64,000 bases of DNA, from NCBI GenBank assembly GCA_963932465.1, contig OZ010789.1:597578968-597642967 (forward strand). The letters run 5' to 3'. The position numbers and the translations under genes are program-made. Below, piece after piece: positions 22,678 to 32,899 of this stretch. Each line of letters starts with the position of its first letter. Position 1 is the first letter of the stretch. The DNA is from Maratus speciosus (Eukaryota; Arthropoda; Arachnida; Araneae; Salticidae). The notes below the pieces were generated by a model. The model had not been told where the DNA came from. It saw only the letters and a program-made list of their open reading frames with translations, and did not search any database.

Positions 22678-24677
22678 GGGGAGAGTAGCCATATTTGGAC
22701 AGCCGCTTTAATTGGACCGTTGCCATTCTGCCGTGAATTACAGAAAGAGACTCCATCTACCGATGAAATCCTACTCATTAGAATGATGTCACTCATGATT
22801 AGAAAAAGCAACCGTCTACCACGTGCTGTTTTCAGACAATTTAAAAAAATCTAAAGTTAGCTGTTTTGGTCTAATTTTGTCCTACTAAACGCAAGTGAAT
22901 ACTTTAAAACTAAGGTAAGTTTTTATGTTTTCATATACATATATGAATTCATCTGTTTATTTCGCATATTTTTAACGCGGATTTAATTGATTTCGGTTTT
23001 GTTCTTAGTCTTGAGATTATTTGTTTTATAAAATTGTGCAGTTGCCGTAATTGGGTCAATTTAAGTTGCATAACTTGGACGAGATATGCGATCATAAATT
23101 TGAAAATTAAATAATGAATTTTGAGGACAGTACGCTTTGTACACTATTAAAAAAAATTAATATTTTATAATTAATTACTATCTCCATGCAAGTTTTTTTT
23201 TCAGCTTAGGCCTATATAAACATAAATATTTTTACATGTTTATGCAATAAATTTTGTTTTCAATTTCTTTTATCTTGTATGTATTTGTATTTATTTCCTT
23301 TGAATAATTCCTACGGTGTATTTGGTTTACAGAGTTGAATTCAAACATTTTTCTCCTGGAGGATATTTGCGATGGCAGACATTTTATAGTTCTGGAGGGA
23401 GGAATTAAACTATTTTGCCATTAAAACGCATAAAACGCTTAAATAAAACTTCCGGGGGGAGTGGTTATTTCAAGGCTCCGGGGGGGGGGGGCTGAATTCA
23501 ACACTCTTTAAATGTATCATATTTGCATTTGATTAATCGTAGTGTATTTTTCAAAATAGAATATTTTTTAAACACTTTTCTATTATAATGTAGAAAATGT
23601 TGAAAAATACACAGACAGACTGTCTGGAACAAAAACACCCGTGACAGCAAAAGCTGTTAAATATATAGGAAACAAAAAGGAGAGAGTAAGTTCTGCACAA
23701 ATTGACCTGAAAGAAGGCTGCAGCTAGAGATCCTTCCCAAAAGTAAAAAAATCATTAGAAATATTATCTCTCTTACTAATTCCTTTAAATCCAAGTACAG
23801 AGGGAGCCAAAAAACAGTTGCGTTAACATCTTCGCCATATAAAATAAATCTTGAAATGATGAAAACAAAGAAAGAACGACAAAAAGCAAGTTATCACAGC
23901 ACAAAAGCAATTGGAACATCAAGTTTTAAAAAAATAGGCGTAATGCAATTAGCAAGAAAATGATTGAAGGGGAGAACTACAAACATAATATAAAGAAAAC
24001 ATGCGTTGCACCAAAAAAAAAAATAATAATTCAGAATCTAAAAAGAAAAATCTAGATAGTGATGATTGGTTTCGCCTAATTTGTAAGAAAAATAAAATAG
24101 CAATGATTCAGTGTTCAGAGATTCCCAAATACGGTTGCATGTTGTGTGCACTGAAAAAAAATCTATGAACGAAATTCATGTGTAAGCTTTGCATCTCTCC
24201 TTACATGGTATTTAAGTAACTGACAATTAGTCCCATAATTTCTATTCTTAATTTCTGATAACTTTGATTTATATTTTGAATACATTTTAACTTAAAAAAA
24301 TTACTCTTATTTTGAGATATTTGATTTCATTATATTTCATTGCTGTTATTTTGTTTGATTGTTTCATTAATCGCAAACTTTGCTTTTAATAAAATTAGTT
24401 TATTACTTAGTCATTAAAACAACCTGATATTATTTGGTCCAATTAAGGAGACTGGGGGTCCAACTTAGGTGACCAGCTGCTGCATTTGGACCACTTTTGA
24501 CAAATTTTTCAAATTAAAATAAAATTTAAGATTTTCAAAAAGAAATTGATCTAAAGATTTATTTAGTTAATAGATGAACAGAATGACCCCGTGTAGTGAT
24601 GTTTTTCAGATATTCCAAAAATTAGGTGAGTTACACATGAAAATAAATGAAGTGATCCAAATTCGGCTACTCTCCCC
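22678..24677 (+). mobile_element. Pogo-like DNA transposon, degenerate (2.0 kb)
   Basis: The left end GGGGAGAGTAGCC follows TA (22676-22677), and the right end GGCTACTCTCCCC precedes TA (24678-24679). After these come ATATTTGGA at the left and its inverse TCCAAATT at the right. The length is 2,000 bp with a TA target duplication. A decayed coding remnant resembling the C-terminus of pogo/jerky-type transposases lies inside (23590-24170). The rest, including the catalytic domain, is not recognisable. Confidence 0.7.
23590..24170 (+). pseudogene. C-terminal remnant of pogo/jerky-type transposase
   Basis: Plus-strand fragments across frames: RSFPKVKKS; LTSSPYKINLEMMKTKKERQ (about 23830-23880), corresponding to the LTxTPxKxxLE motif in the low-complexity tail of pogo-type proteins; and SKKKNLDSDDWFRLICKKNK followed by MIQCSEIPKYGCMLCAL (24038-24158), a degenerate PHD-like cysteine cluster of the form WFxLC...IQCxxC found at the end of many arthropod pogo transposases. 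Stops and frameshifts are frequent. The catalytic DDE core is not identifiable. Family call by motif only. Confidence 0.6.
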
Positions 24678-24679
24678 TA

Positions 24680-27561
24680 TAATTTGCGGTGTATTTTAAT
24701 GTTGTTACACTATTTCAATGACATTAATATGCTTTTCTGAGGTACATTAAAGCAGGCCTTCTGTATAATGTGAAGAGCAAAGTTTTTATAACAAATTAAA
24801 GATCACATAAAAGAATTCGGTTACGCAATTCTCTACGTGAGGAACAGTAAAATACAACACTATTTTAAATGTAATGAAATGTACATATTTCCTTAAGTCC
24901 CGCTGTAAGATGCTTACTTCAGAATATGACGTCGTAACAGATATTGTACATTTAGACGAAAACACAAAAGAGTTTATTTAGAGTATGACTTATAAATGCT
25001 GACACTATGTTTTCTGCTGTGGTATGTGTTTTTTAATTTAACAAAATTTTTACATACCAGGTAATGTTTATAAATTCTCTAGATCATATTCAAGATTACA
25101 CAAAGTAATTCGGAGACATTGCACTGTCTGAGCGTGAATTGTTTAAGAATGTTTTTAAATTGAGTTATCCCATTTTTCAGAAGATCTACATTTAGTACAC
25201 TAAGAGATACTTGTACAGTATGATAAGATTCATATATAATGCTACGCAAAAAACTGGAAACTTTCCGTTTATGGATGATAATTTCTGAAATAACGGTTTT
25301 AGATGTGCCTTCCGTTTTTGTTCTCAAATATACTGTTCCGGATATTCTGCAGAATGCGTATTTAGACAGCACATGCTTCGTTTGAACCCTCTACATATAA
25401 ACTGAAAAGAAGTAATGTTTGTTGACATGTAGAATTATTAAATGCATTGAGTCGCTTGGCACTCATATCCTTTTATGTTTCTTATATGTTATTAAATCTG
25501 TGTTTGTATCGTCAAGATATTGATTATTAGTTGAATTCATAACTTTGAGCCACACAAAATGCTAGACTAGATTTGAAATGAATATTTAGATTAATTTGAG
25601 TAGAATAGAACATATGCTACAGTTTAACATGAGGCATGTTTCAAAATCTGTAGAAAAGTATTCAAGTACATTTTCATCTATAGGTGGAATTTTCTGAAGC
25701 TAAATTTGTGTTGTACCTTCTCTGAACTGTATTACGCATATTATAACTTAGCTAAATTTTAGAACACTATATTGTGTATATACGTATATATGCATATCAT
25801 GCACAGGTTTGCGTAAAATATTCCAGTACCTATACGACTATGGTCAATAATTGTTGAAATAAGGTTTTCAAACGTTGAAGATTTGAGAATGACTGTTGAA
25901 TATTTCGAGTAACATTTAAAAAATATATTTTTCTCATTTATATTACAGCTATGCTATCAGATAATCTTTTTTTTTGTGAGTATATATATATATATGTGCA
26001 GGGAATCAATAAGGCATTGAGTAATTTTACGTACTATGTCTGTGATATAAAGCCACAGCAGACAGTAACAATATACATTAAAAGCGAATAGCTGATGTGC
26101 ATGCATTTAATTTCAGGATCGATGGCATGCAATTATCATTTAAATGTACTGATAACTGTTTCAATTTGCATACTCATTTACAAAGGAATGAAATTCCATT
26201 GGTAAACTGTAACATTCTATATAGATGTCAATGCGTACAAGCTAACGTATTTAATGATTCAAGTGAAGCCAATTATTTGACGCCCCGCTACAAATTTAAA
26301 TACGGCTTAGTGTGGAATATAGTATTCTAATTTTAACAGTAATAGATAGATATCAAAGGAAAATAAATATACGAAAAAAACCCCAACTAATTATAAAAAA
26401 TATTTGCATAAAAGATATCCTAATACAAATTACCTATCTTCTGAATAGTCATATTTAAGTTTAATTAGATGCTTTTAAACTCCTTTAACTAAATTCTAAA
26501 CCATTTTTTAATGCAGTGATACTCACTATCATTTGAGAAAAGTGTATTCAGATCACGATTTGCGAAAAATAATAATTGCCTTATTTATTGACATAATTCT
26601 GCAATTATGTAAGGTGAAGATTTCTATTCAGGAAATATATTAGTTCTGTTTAGTAAGTATCTCTTATAAAATCAGTCAAGTTAAAATTTGTTATTTGACA
26701 TGTAGTTAAGTAATTTATTATGGATATTCATATAACAAATCCAATTTTTGAAAGAGACACATATTTATTCATAACACCGTATAAAACAAACCGTCAATTT
26801 TGGAAACGAAACTTCATTTTTACGTCGATTAATAATATTCAAATTATGCATTTTTTAATTAAACTATGATAAAAAAAAATAGACGCGTATTTTCTGTTAA
26901 TTCTAAAACAAATGTTCTGTAATCAGTATTTTATATAACCAAGGAAAAAAATATTGTATCTTTATTAATAAATTAAATTTTTTAAAATTATCCTTTGAAT
27001 ATACCTTAAAAGTTTTTTTAAGAGCAGTTATTTAGCACATTATCAGTATATTAGTACATCAGTGTTGTTGCTTCAATAGACGTACAAATATTTGTGAAAT
27101 TCCATACTTCTTTAACGATGAAGACCTACATGTATAAAAGGCCTTTTGGGAAACCGGAAAGTAAGCACTTCTACGGAAAAATCAATATGAGATACAAAAT
27201 TAAAGTTAATTACAGTGTTGAGAAGCGCCTAGTGTAGCATCTTGATAAGTCGCCATTTTTAAAAATACCTCTTTAGGAAACGAAAAAAAAAAATCAACAA
27301 GCTGTGTTTGTGGAAAAATCTCTACATTCTTAAAATGCACATTCACTACGACTCTTCATGTGAAAAAAACAACGAAAAATGATATTTTCAAACTGGATTA
27401 ACTAAGATTTGGAAAACTCAGTAGTCGCATATCATGTTCATTCAGAAATTCGCAAAACACATAGATTTGAATGAATACGTAATTTAAAATCATGACCCCA
27501 TAATCCTGACTTTATTTCAAAGGGCTTAACGACTCGTACCACAATCTGTAAATATCTGACA

Positions 27562-27604
<43 letters not shown>

Positions 27605-27950
27605 TAAGTGTTATTTAATCACATTCACTTTTATTAATAGTACTACTTATTCAAGATTACGCACTTTTATTTTTGCGTCAGTAGTAAACTTTTTCTTTAA
27701 TATAATCATAACTCCGGAATCTATCAAACATAGCAAAATCTAAAAATTTCGGTGTGGGTAGTCCAAGGCAGTTCATTAAGTACCTGAAATTCAGAATTTA
27801 TATTTTGCGAAAATTAGCTGAGTTATTCATTAAAAACGCATCGCAAGCGATTTCTTTTTTCTGAAAATCGACAAGCACGCCCACGCATGTTCAGTTCAGG
27901 ATTTTCCGAAAACAACAATCAGAGAAAACACAATGTGTGAGATAGGCTTT
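24680..27950. other. Featureless AT-rich DNA; poly-T run
   Basis: I examined both strands and see no motif-bearing frame. Open stretches at 25079-25372 (minus, 97 codons) and 26097-26330 (plus, 77 codons) have no recognisable domain. A 39-base poly-T lies at 27564-27602. Confidence 0.4.
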
Positions 27951-27952
27951 TT

Positions 27953-28436
27953 AAGTGCGTTCTTAGTTATATAAATACATATCACCCACAGTCGACGTCT
28001 GATCCGTTCGTCAGTCTGCCCATCTATCTGCATCTAATAGCGCAAAAACTACCCAATCGATGGATTTGAAATTTAATATATATAATCGTTACAAAATTTT
28101 GCCGAGTCTTTTCAAATTTTTTTCGAAATCGAGTCAAAACTTAAAAAGATATTAATAAAAAACGTTTCATTCTAGTAAATCTTATAAGTAGTTAATTAAA
28201 TGATATCCCTTGGTATATAATGATTCTGGGTTGTCATGGCTATTACGTTCTATTTAAGATGGAGTCATTTTACTTCCGCACTACTGACTTTAATAAATAT
28301 AATCTTAATAAATTTTGTATTCGTGCATTTATCATAAGAGTGCAACAGCTATTTACTCAAGATCTGAATATTTATGAAACTAGCTATAGTTTGAACGCAC
28401 CTCATTTGTCCCGTTTGACATAGAATTTCCGATTTC
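27953..28436 (-). repeat. Dispersed repeat family G, copy 3
   Basis: Inverted relative to the other copies: it starts AAGTGCGTTCTTAGTTATAT at 27953 and ends GAACGCACCTCATTTG near 28408, followed by the conserved outer block GTTTGACATAGAATTTCCGA. The internal CGTTCGTCAGTCTGCCCATC is a degenerate form of the GACGGAC run. Confidence 0.8.
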
Positions 28437-28446
28437 TTTTACTTGT

Positions 28447-28840
28447 CGTCACAGGTAGCTCAATATGTATCGCGATGGCAATTTAAGTTAAGAGGATTAA
28501 AATACCGGCCTGGGCATTTTTGCACTAAGTTGGAAAAATCAAGATTCTAAGATATCTTTAATAATCATTATGATTCAGTTAAAAATAATATACTGTATCT
28601 ATGTATCCATCGCGAAATGAAGTTCCATTACCTCCGGTATATTCTGTTAAGCTGTGTTCATCGTAGACTAGATGCTATTGCGAATAACGTTTTATGAGTA
28701 AAATGTTTCCGCCTGTTATCGTTCCAGGTTGCTCAATAGATTGAGCGTTGGCAATTTAAGACAAATGTTTTGGTTTTGAAACCTGGCCTAGGCATTTTTT
28801 TCATATAGTTGGAAAAATTAAGTTCGTATAATTTCTTAAA
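28447..28840 (+). repeat. tRNA-related repeat, two tandem copies
   Basis: Two copies about 275 bp apart carry a tRNA-like head: GGTAGCTCAATATG then CGATGGCAATTTAAG at 28454, and GGTTGCTCAATAGATTGAGC then GTTGGCAATTTAAG at 28727. Copy 2 continues to GGTTTTGAAACC, which occupies the B-box place. Both are followed by CCTGGG/CCTAGG, CATTTTT and AGTTGGAAAAAT. This looks like a tRNA-derived SINE family. The B-box is damaged (GGTTCGAAxCC expected), so neither is a functional tRNA. A third copy is at 30940-31175. Confidence 0.55.
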
Positions 28841-29005
28841 GAACTGGACAACTCGCCCGGCATTGCCTGGTGGCACTTTTAGGTAGCTTTCATTACAAAA
28901 AGCTACCTATTGCAGCCGTTCGGAGGAAAGCGATTTCAAAAAATTTTGGTATATTTTCATCGAACATGACCCCCAGACCACGAAACCATCCTCCGTTCAA
29001 AAGTT

Positions 29006-29008
<3 letters not shown>

Positions 29009-29072
<64 letters not shown>
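29009..29072. repeat. (AT)n microsatellite
   Basis: Two runs of AT dinucleotides separated by CC at 29039-29040. Reading frames across it give only Tyr-Ile repeats. Confidence 0.97.
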
Positions 29073-29074
<2 letters not shown>

Positions 29075-29094
29075 GACATTTGTCATACTGTAAC

Positions 29095-30420
29095 TCTCGA
29101 ATTTATGAACCGATTTGGATGTAATTCGGTATGTACATAATACATACCAATGTCTCGACCGAGTTCGTTGGCCAGCTTCATCCGCCATTTTGTTTCAAAA
29201 TGGCGGCCATTTAAAATTTTCTTAAAAATTTGAAATTTGAAATGTGGTACCAAAGAATTGAAAATGGAAAAATATTTTTTTCTTATGTATTTGACCTTTA
29301 TACAAAGATTCCGGAGCAGTTTTTGTTTCGTCTATATCTTAAAAAATGGCTGAGTTATAGCATTTTGAATTTCTAGCGTGGCTGATATTTTGAAACGTCC
29401 TGAATTTTGTCCCGCGATAAAAGGCGTATTTATGAACCGATTTGGATGTAACTTCGTTTTTACGTAGTACATACCAATGTCTCGACCGAGTTCGTTGGCC
29501 AGCTTCATCCGCCATCTTGTTTAAAAATGGCAGCCATTTAAATTTTTAAGAAAAATTTAAATTTGAAATGTGGTACCAAAAAATTGAAAATTGAAAAAAT
29601 ATTTTTTTTTATGTATTTGACCTTCATACAAAGATTCGGGAGCAGTTTTTGTTTCGTCTATATCTCAAAAAATGGCTGAATTATAGCATTTTGAATTTCT
29701 AGCGTGGCTGACATTTTGAAACGTCCTGATATTTGTCACGTGATAACAGGCGTATTTATGAACCGATTTGGATGTACTTTGGTGTGTCCATAGTACATAC
29801 AAATATCTCGACCGAGTTCGTTGGCCAGCTTCATCCGCCATCTTGTTTCAAAATGGCAGCCATTTAAAAAAAAATTAATTTAAAATTTAAAATGAGATAC
29901 CAAAATATTGGAAAATGAAAAAGATTTTTTTTGTATGTGTTTGACCTTAATACAAAGATCCCGGAACAGTTTTTGTTTCGTCTATATCTAAACAAATGGC
30001 TGAGTTATAGCGTTTTGAATTTCTATTGTGGCTGACATTTAAAAAAGACCTGATTTTTGTCATGCGATAACAAGCGTATTTATGAACCGATTTGGATGTT
30101 ACTTGGTCTGTACATAGCACATACCAATGTCTCGACCGAGTTCATTGGCTAGCTTCATTCGCCATCTTGTTTCAAAAGGGTTGCCATTTAAGAAAAATTA
30201 AATTTATAATTTAAAATGAGGTATTAAAAAATTGGAAAATGAAAAAGATTTTTTTATGTGTTTGGCCTTGATACAAAGATTCCGGAGTAGATTTTGTTTC
30301 TGAAAATTTGTTCTTTTGTTTATATCTTAAAAAATGGTTGAATTATAGCACTTTGAATTTCTAGTATGGCTAACATTTTGAAACGATCTTGTATTTGTCA
30401 CGCGATAACACACGTATTCG
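29095..30420 (+). repeat. Four-unit satellite, period about 325 bp
   Basis: The landmark TATGAACCGATTTGGATGT starts at 29104, 29431, 29757 and 30081, giving spacings of 327, 326 and 324 bp. Each unit also carries ATGTCTCGACCGAGTTCGTTGG (one position varies), CATCCGCCAT, GTTTCAAAATGG, a poorly conserved A/T stretch, CAAAGATTCCGG and TTTTTGTTTCGTCTATATCT. The last unit is the most diverged and ends near 30420. No coding function. Short inverted AGGTAGCTTTCA (28895) and TGAAAGCTACCT (30652) lie outside it, with CCCGGCA motifs nearby. Confidence 0.9.
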
Positions 30421-30939
30421 CCTATTTCCATGTGAGAAAGCATGTGGATAGCATACATCAACATCTCAGCCAAATATAAGTTACTTTAAATAAAAGCAGC
30501 TTGGATAAAGCTGACTAATTTCGTGAAATTCTCATTCATAATGATTTAGTATTGATAAAAATTAGTATTGAATCTCCTATATTCGGTTTCCACTAAATTG
30601 AGCTTCGTGTGTTTGAATAATATAAGTTGGCTTTTTTAAAATAAGGTATTTGAAAGCTACCTCTTCCTCCCGGCACTGGCCGGAAGGACTTTTTTCTTCT
30701 AGAAAGAACGTGGATGAATTTTTTATGAGAGTTCTTTTTAATTTTTAATTATTAACGCAGCTAATTATTAGAATTTTAAAATTCTGAGTCTCAGATTCAT
30801 CATGAGAGGACTTAGACTGACCACACACACATTTTTAGCCGTGTACATGCCGTAAATTGTCCTAGCCATTGCACACACACACATAGAAACATAGATCGAA
30901 AATTTCTTTCATTAGTATAAAAAAGTATGATCGAGCTAA

Positions 30940-31175
30940 AAATTATATATTATGTCTATGCATTGATTATTTAATGGAGTTCCATTTTTGCGGCATATTC
31001 GCTTGAGCTTTCTAAATTGCAAACTAGATGCTACTGACAATAAACGTTTCTGTGTGAAATGTATCCACCTGTAGCCCGTGTAGCTCAATAGTACTGAATT
31101 TTCAAGTTAAGTAAATATACTTGTGTTTGAGTTCTGACTTGGGATTTTTTTCATACCTTAAGAAAAAAAAACAGT
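30940..31175 (+). repeat. tRNA-related repeat, third copy
   Basis: It matches the copy at 28600-28830, including the upstream GAGTTCCATT and ACTAGATGCTA blocks, TGTAGCTCAATAGT at about 31078, and CTTGGGATTTTTTTCATA. Its B-box region is decayed (GTTTGAGTTCTGA). The two sets bracket the 325-bp satellite. Confidence 0.5.
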
Positions 31176-31279
31176 TCGTATGTTAATATTACTAATCAGT
31201 ATAATTGTGTCAAAAATACTATAGTGCCCATGTACAAAAAAGTCTATAGTGTGTCATCTAAGTAAGGTACTGTTTATTT

Positions 31280-31497
31280 CTAAATAAAATAAACTTTTCC
31301 AAAAAAATATTATCCGACTTAAAAAAAGAGCTAAAAAGAATTAAATAATTCGTTAAATCCTCTAATGACAAAATGATATCCAATAACCTCACATCGGATA
31401 TCATGTGTCGGCATAAAACGTTAAATGTAATACATAAAATTTAATACCCACTAAACATGGATTTTCGAGAGAATATTTTTTACAAGAGATGAATTTA
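31280..31497 (+). repeat. Left member of inverted 215-bp repeat pair
   Basis: The reverse complement of 37118-37330. Shared blocks are ATAACCTCACATCGGATATCA, AAATGATATCC, CATAAAACGTTAAATGTAA and GAGAGAATATTT. It ends 15 bp before the Penelope fold-back. No coding content. Confidence 0.85.
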
Positions 31498-31783
31498 AAT
31501 ATTTATATTATAATTTACGAATATACGCATATAAAAAGTAATCCATTACTTTTTGAAGTGGAAATTAAATATAGTAAGAATTGTGAATATGTTGGATCTA
31601 GTACCATGAATAAAGTGGCAATGGAAATTGACAGAAAAAAAAGAAAACAAAGATTAAAAAAAAAAGTTTTATTTCTTCAGCAAATTAGTTGTTTAATAAA
31701 AATAGCAAATAAAGCCTTTGTGCAACAATATTAAAAAGCAGAAAAACCAACGTTTAAAATGCACAAATAATATATAAAAAGCA

Positions 31784-31828
31784 GCAAACAGCTGTTTCGA
31801 ATCTACTAGCGAGATTCTACTTCATTGC
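31784..31828 (-). ncRNA. Hammerhead-like ribozyme, left arm (core damaged)
   Basis: Mirror image of the right-arm motif. Read on the minus strand: GCA (stem I), ATGAAGTA, stem II GAATCT/AGATTC with a 7-nt loop, GAAA, stem III CAG/CTG, GTT cleavage triplet, TGC (stem I). The first core base, C3 of the CUGANGA box, is A here, which in the hammerhead family abolishes cleavage. It is therefore predicted inactive. One extra base also separates the core box from stem II. Confidence 0.7.
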
Positions 31829-31890
31829 AAAAGGAACAGCGTGCTAGAAAAAGCAAGGCTGAGCAAAATCATAGACAGAGACGCGCTGGC

Positions 31891-31933
31891 TTTTATACCC
31901 TATGCGGGTGGCGAAGGCGCCGAAACAACCAAT
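31891..31933 (-). promoter_or_regulatory. Pol II-type promoter in left pseudo-LTR
   Basis: TATAAAA (minus strand, 31891-31897) with a CCAAT-type box read as ATTGG (31929-31933) about 32 bp upstream. Mirror of the right-arm promoter. It would transcribe outward, through the left ribozyme. Confidence 0.6.
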
Positions 31934-32026
31934 GAGAGAGAAGCAGTGGAAACGACTGGGTGGACAAGTCGCGACATCTACCGGAGAAGTGGAGAAAAGA
32001 AACCAAAAAAGGAGAATTAAATTAAC

Positions 32027-32266
32027 GCTTTCCAAATACTTGGAAAATCTGAAGTACTAGATAAGTCATTGACTAAAGAGTGAGAATTTTTAATGATATG
32101 GTAAGCTTCCCAAAAATCAAGATCAAGGTTAGAAGAACATTTTTGGATAATGATGGCTGAGGAAAAATCGAACCTATGTTGAGAAGACCAAGAATGTTGA
32201 GCAATAGAAGAACGTTTGAGCTCCTGATTTTTAACATAACCTTCATGCTCTTTAAACGAAATCTAA
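32027..32266 (-). pseudogene. GIY-YIG C-terminus, left arm
   Basis: Mirror copy of the coding end in the right arm. It reads LKEHEGYV, the RSSIAQHSWSSQHRFDFSS region and DFPSIWKALI, then TAA at 32027-32029. It starts at the fold-back centre without the GIY-YIG catalytic start. A few substitutions separate it from the right arm (for example STSDFPSIW against SSPDFPSIW). Confidence 0.75.
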
Positions 32267-32525
32267 ATGTGCTCTTAGATTTCGTTTAAAAGAGCATGAA
32301 GGTTATGTTAAAAATCAGGAGCTCAAACGTTCTTCTATTGCTCAACATTCTTGGTCTTCTCAACATAGGTTCGATTTTTCCTCAGCCATCATTATCCAAA
32401 AATGTTCTTCTAACCTTGATCTTGATTTTTGGGAAGCTTACCATATCATTAAAAATTCTCACTCTTTAGTCAATGACTTATCTAGTTCTCCAGATTTTCC
32501 AAGTATTTGGAAAGCGTTAATTTAA
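32262..32525 (+). pseudogene. GIY-YIG C-terminus of Penelope-like element, right arm
   Basis: An open frame of 87 codons without its own start, ending at TAA 32523-32525. It reads KCALRFRLKEHEGYV, then KRSSIAQHSWSSQHRFDFS, AIIIQKCSSNLDLDFWEAYH and SPDFPSIWKALI. In GIY-YIG nucleases of Penelope-like elements the YIGxT motif is followed by a basic R-LKEH helix, an A-HS/H segment, an acidic E-A helix (FWEAYHI here; E is the metal-binding glutamate position) and a short tail. All of these except YIG itself are visible; the sequence begins exactly after the expected YIGQT. The reading frame is intact within this piece, so the fold-back may be fairly young. Confidence 0.8.
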
Positions 32526-32608
32526 TTCCCCTTTTTTGGTTTCTTTTCTCCACTTATCCGGTAGATGTCGCTACTTGTCCACCCAGTCGTTGCCACTGCT
32601 TCTCTCTC

Positions 32609-32651
32609 ATTGGTTGTTTCGGCGCTTTCGCCACCCGCATAGGGTATAAAA
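32609..32651 (+). promoter_or_regulatory. Pol II-type promoter in right pseudo-LTR
   Basis: ATTGG (inverse CCAAT, 32609-32613) and GGGTATAAAAGCC (TATA at 32645-32651), in a GC-richer stretch downstream of the coding end. A start about 25-30 bp further on (near 32675-32685) would place the ribozyme at 32714 within the first 50 nt of the transcript, matching Penelope pseudo-LTR layout. Start site inferred, not seen. Confidence 0.6.
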
Positions 32652-32713
32652 GCCAGCGCGTCTTTGTCTATGATTTTGCTCAGCCTTGCTTTTTCTAGCC
32701 CGCTGTTCCTTTT

Positions 32714-32758
32714 GCACTGAAGAAGAATCTCGCTAGTAGATTCGAAACAGCTGTTTGC
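32714..32758 (+). ncRNA. Hammerhead-like ribozyme, right arm
   Basis: The 45-nt motif runs: GCA (32714-32716, stem I), CTGAAGA plus one extra A (32717-32724), stem II GAATCT (32725-32730), loop CGCTAGT, AGATTC (32738-32743), GAAA (32744-32747), stem III CAG/CTG (32748-32753), GTT (32753-32755), TGC (32756-32758, stem I). The cut is expected after the second T of GTT. All conserved core bases are present except for the extra A between CUGAAGA and stem II. Stem III has no loop of its own, and its palindrome CAGCTG suggests action as a dimer, as known for short-stem III hammerheads. Type I topology, as in Penelope-like elements. Confidence 0.75.
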
Positions 32759-32899
32759 TGCTTTTCCTATATTATTTGTGCATTTTAAACGTTGGTTTTT
32801 CTGCTTTTTAATAGTTGTTTAATCTTTATTGACTGGAATTGTTTGGAACCGGCTTCAAAAAGTAATTGATTACTTTTCATATGTGTATGCTCGTAAATA

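Larger units (their letters stand above)
31512..32899. mobile_element. Penelope-like fold-back (two inverted 3' ends)
   Basis: A 1.4-kb inverted duplication centred on an 8-bp spacer at 32267-32274. The left arm (31512-32266) and right arm (32275-32899) match closely, apart from extra sequence in the left arm around 31560-31690. Reading outward from the centre, each arm has the end of a GIY-YIG coding region, its stop codon, a CCAAT and TATA promoter, a hammerhead-like ribozyme, and a terminal block with AAAAAGTAAT. Penelope-like elements carry GIY-YIG nucleases, promoter-bearing pseudo-LTRs and hammerhead motifs, and are known to lie in inverted arrangements, so the family call is strong. 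No reverse-transcriptase sequence is present. Confidence 0.85.

Noticed and set aside
28997..29188. 63-codon minus-strand frame
   Set aside because: Half of it is the (AT)n repeat and the rest is the first satellite unit.
31844..32035. 63-codon frame (MESVNLI...) in the left arm, and its twin at 32507-32698
   Set aside because: Mirror-image frames across the Penelope pseudo-LTR promoter region. They are duplicated only because the arms are inverted copies, and they follow the true stop codon of the GIY-YIG frame.
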